This document shows, piece after piece, positions 23,344 through 25,226 of a stretch of DNA of 25,226 bases; the stretch's first letter is position 1, and every line of letters begins with the position of its first letter. The stretch comes from Flavobacteriaceae bacterium (GTDB lineage: Bacteria > Bacteroidota > Bacteroidia > Flavobacteriales > Flavobacteriaceae). The stretch is taken from assembly GCA_023262245.1 (NCBI GenBank), contig JALRDC010000051.1, forward strand, positions 1 through 25,226, read 5' to 3'. The position numbers were made by a program, and so were the translations under genes. Below the pieces are notes generated by a model. The model saw only the letters and a program-made list of their open reading frames with translations, made no database searches and was not told where the DNA came from.

Positions 23344-24753
23344 TTATTTATTTCTTCGACCACCGCCCGAAGAACCTCTGCTAGTACCTGAAGATCTTCC
23401 ACCTGATGAGCTGTAGGAGGATCTGCTGCTTCCCGAGTTGTAGTTTGAACTACTAGACGAGGAACGATTGGTACTGTAAGAACTGTTGGAACGAGAGTAG
23501 TTAGTACTCCGGCTTTGATTGCTATTGTTTTTAATCGTTTCATTTTGACTTCGGCTCTGCCTTTGTTGTCTTGGAGCTCCTCTGTAAGGAGTTTGGACAC
23601 CATTAACCCTCCTCGAGCTACGAACTACCTCATTGCTTCTATTAGTATTGCGTTGAACTGTTGTGCTGCGATTTGGATTGCGATCTATCAAACGATACTG
23701 TTGTTGAACTCTTCCTGCATTTCTCGATATGCCAGAAGAAGGTTTGTTGATATTTATGTTTCCTTGTGTTAATCCTAAGCCGTTTTGATTTCTAGAAATA
23801 GAATTTGTACTAGGACGAGCGTTTGAAGTATTGCTTGAAGAAGCTCTAACTCCTAAACGATTTCTATCATAACCAACAAGTGAAGTTCCTCCTAAAGAAG
23901 TAGTTCCTCTTCCTAAATTCAATCGATTGATGGTGCTTTGAACTGCTCTATTTTTGGAATTTTGTTCTTGCTTTCTTTGACGAGTTTGTGAACTATTGTT
24001 ATAATTTTTTTCACCTCTACCAGATTTTACTCGAGCAACGGTACTTTTATAATCTCGGCTGTTTCTTCTGTCGAAGTTACTTCTATAGTAATCATCAAAA
24101 CGATTCCAGCGGTTATAACGAAGAGCCCAATGATTTCCATAGATACCATGATATCCATAGCCGAAACCAAACCCATAGGGATTATAAAAGCCTCCGTAAT
24201 AACTAAAAGGTGAATAAAAAGGATCATACCCCCAAAAGCCACCAAAACCATTATAAGGGTAATTGTAAAAGGACCTGTTAAACCTCCCATATCCAAAGCG
24301 GTAAGGATTTGAGTAATAGCCATTCCAAAAGGGAGAAAAATTAAATGCAAAACCTGAAAGACCCCAAAGATAGGATGGAGAATTATCAATATATACGATT
24401 TCTGTTCTACTAGTTTGCTCGCCCCAAGGAATCTGACTATTACCATATTCTACAGTATTGTTTTGATAATATTGCCCTGTACTTTCATAGGAATCAGTAT
24501 CGGTAAAATAAATTTCATCAGAGGCAGGTTCCACATAACCTTCATCTGCTGCATTTTGAAAATACTGCTGGTAATAACTGCTGTTATTCTTTTTTGGAAT
24601 TTGCGTAATTTCTGTTTTCGTTTTGGAAACATAGATTCCATCCGACTCATAATAAGAGGCACTTTGAAAACTTCCACAACTCAATACTAAGGCAGATGAA
24701 AAAAGACCTAAAAATAAATTCTTTAATTTGATATGTAATTGTGTTGTTTTCAT
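23344..24753 (-). CDS. Low-complexity lipoprotein, Y/G/F-rich then S/R/N-rich
   Basis: A 469-aa protein of unknown function. The signal ends at LVLSC with C26 as lipidated residue. Residues about 35-115 are tyrosine-rich and acidic. Residues about 125-215 are very rich in G, Y, F, N and P with repeats of the FGGFWGYDPFY kind, resembling sticky or structural surface proteins. From about 220 the chain is basic and rich in R, N, S and T. The last 60 residues are dominated by S, R and G. No enzyme motif is seen. It heads a probable two-gene unit with the FadL-type barrel. Such proteins are often given misleading names by similarity to low-complexity eukaryotic proteins. Confidence 0.75.
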   Translation of the reverse strand: MKTTQLHIKLKNLFLGLFSSALVLSCGSFQSASYYESDGIYVSKTKTEITQIPKKNNSSYYQQYFQNAADEGYVEPASDEIYFTDTDSYESTGQYYQNNTVEYGNSQIPWGEQTSRTEIVYIDNSPSYLWGLSGFAFNFSPFWNGYYSNPYRFGYGRFNRSFYNYPYNGFGGFWGYDPFYSPFSYYGGFYNPYGFGFGYGYHGIYGNHWALRYNRWNRFDDYYRSNFDRRNSRDYKSTVARVKSGRGEKNYNNSSQTRQRKQEQNSKNRAVQSTINRLNLGRGTTSLGGTSLVGYDRNRLGVRASSSNTSNARPSTNSISRNQNGLGLTQGNININKPSSGISRNAGRVQQQYRLIDRNPNRSTTVQRNTNRSNEVVRSSRRVNGVQTPYRGAPRQQRQSRSQNETIKNNSNQSRSTNYSRSNSSYSTNRSSSSSSNYNSGSSRSSYSSSGGRSSGTSRGSSGGGRRNK

Positions 24754-24787
24754 AAGGAATCGTTTTATAATTTCGAATCAAAAGGGT

Positions 24788-24795
24788 TAGCTTTG
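24788..24795 (+). promoter_or_regulatory. Predicted -7 box of the proS promoter
   Basis: TAGCTTTG is a perfect TAnnTTTG match 52 nt before the proS ATG. No good -33 TTG is seen at the usual distance. Confidence 0.4.
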
Positions 24796-24801
24796 TATCA
24801 C

Positions 24802-24830
24802 AAAAATTAATTCAATCTAATATAGGCAAA
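24802..24830 (-). promoter_or_regulatory. Predicted promoter of the low-complexity lipoprotein gene
   Basis: Minus strand: TTTG (24830-24827), 17 nt, then TAATTTTT (24809-24802), which misses TAnnTTTG at one base. It lies in the divergent gap with proS. Confidence 0.4.
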
Positions 24831-24847
24831 TTCTGTGCCAAAAATTT

Positions 24848-25226
24848 ATGGCAAAAAAATTAACCCCCCGCGAAACAGATTATTCAAAATGGTATAATGA
24901 AATCGTAGTTCTAGCTGATCTTGCAGAAAATTCAGCTGTTCGCGGTTGTATGGTGATTAAACCATACGGGTATGCAATTTGGGAAAAAATGCAAGCTGAG
25001 CTGGATAAAATGTTTAAAAAGACAGGACATCAAAATGCGTACTTTCCTCTTTTTGTTCCTAAAAGTTTATTTGAAGCTGAAGAAAAAAATGCCGAGGGAT
25101 TTGCCAAAGAGTGTGCCGTAGTTACGCACTATAGATTACAAAATGATCCAGATAATACGGGTAAACTAAGGGTTGATCCTGAAGCAAAATTAGAGGAAGA
25201 GTTAATTGTCAGACCTACCTCTGAGG
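24848..25226 (+). CDS. proS: Proline--tRNA ligase, N-terminal part (runs off the right edge)
   Basis: The 126 codons present start MAKKLTPRETDYSKWYNEIV and include RGCMVIKPYGYAIWEKMQ, FPLFVPKSL and ELIVRPTSE, the last being class II motif 2 approach. This is the N-terminus of the archaeal/eukaryote-type ProRS common in Bacteroidota, which charges tRNA-Pro. The region after VVTHY is short, consistent with that type, which lacks the large editing insertion of the E. coli enzyme. The ATG is in a divergent gap with the lipoprotein gene. Confidence 0.93.
   Translation, partial: MAKKLTPRETDYSKWYNEIVVLADLAENSAVRGCMVIKPYGYAIWEKMQAELDKMFKKTGHQNAYFPLFVPKSLFEAEEKNAEGFAKECAVVTHYRLQNDPDNTGKLRVDPEAKLEEELIVRPTSE

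Noticed and set aside
23337..23603. 88-aa minus-strand ORF at the 3' end of the lipoprotein gene
   Set aside because: It is an out-of-frame reading of the serine/arginine-rich tail; compositional artefact.
24786..24791. GTTAGC in the proS-lipoprotein gap, same as the cassette outer box
   Set aside because: No paired GCTAAC or inner TATA stem is nearby, and the hexamer overlaps the predicted proS -7 box; chance match.
24836..24853. TGCCA/TGGCA inverted repeat across the proS start codon
   Set aside because: Only a 5-bp stem with an 8-nt loop in an AT-rich gap; not enough to call a regulatory structure.

Overview
The window looks like the chromosome of an AT-rich member of the Bacteroidota, most likely a flavobacterium. 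The signs are TAnnTTTG-type -7 promoter boxes with no obvious Shine-Dalgarno sequences, a fused SecDF, an FtsE-like ATPase beside a large TPR protein, FadL/OmpP1-type barrels and several lipoproteins. No rRNA, tRNA or CRISPR array is visible, and no stretch longer than 300 bases lacks a gene.

The accessory part is the left end, about 1-2132, and it is organised like an integron. A tyrosine recombinase gene on the plus strand (1290-2132) is divergent from a compact cassette on the minus strand (53-1151). The cassette carries one HNH endonuclease gene. At its 3' end (48-198) is a 151-base attC-like imperfect palindrome with GCTAAC/GTTAGC outer boxes, an asymmetric spacer, two 9-bp inner stems and one bulged base. 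Next to the recombinase (1147-1212) is a related site that keeps the inner stem and only one outer box, an attI-like candidate. Predicted divergent promoters overlap between this site and the recombinase. A second cassette ORF appears to start at base 27 and run off the left edge. The recombinase has the full R-K-H-R-H-Y set but not the extra segment of classical IntI integrases, so this may be a non-canonical Bacteroidota integron.

The rest is ordinary core chromosome. On the minus strand ftsE ends 4 bp from the recombinase. On the plus strand follow a TPR protein and beta-barrel pair (2951-7712), an amidohydrolase lipoprotein, asnB, gyrB, mdh and secDF, with intrinsic terminators after asnB and secDF. 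On the minus strand, converging on secDF, are folE-cysS-yidD and lgt-DUF192-DinB/YfiT. Further right on the minus strand are a low-complexity lipoprotein and a FadL/OmpP1-type barrel. A partial proS runs off the right edge on the plus strand.

Functionally, the core block covers asparagine synthesis, DNA supercoiling, the TCA cycle, protein export and lipoprotein maturation (SecDF, Lgt, YidD), cysteine and proline charging, and pterin synthesis. The integron-like block is the only part that looks mobile.
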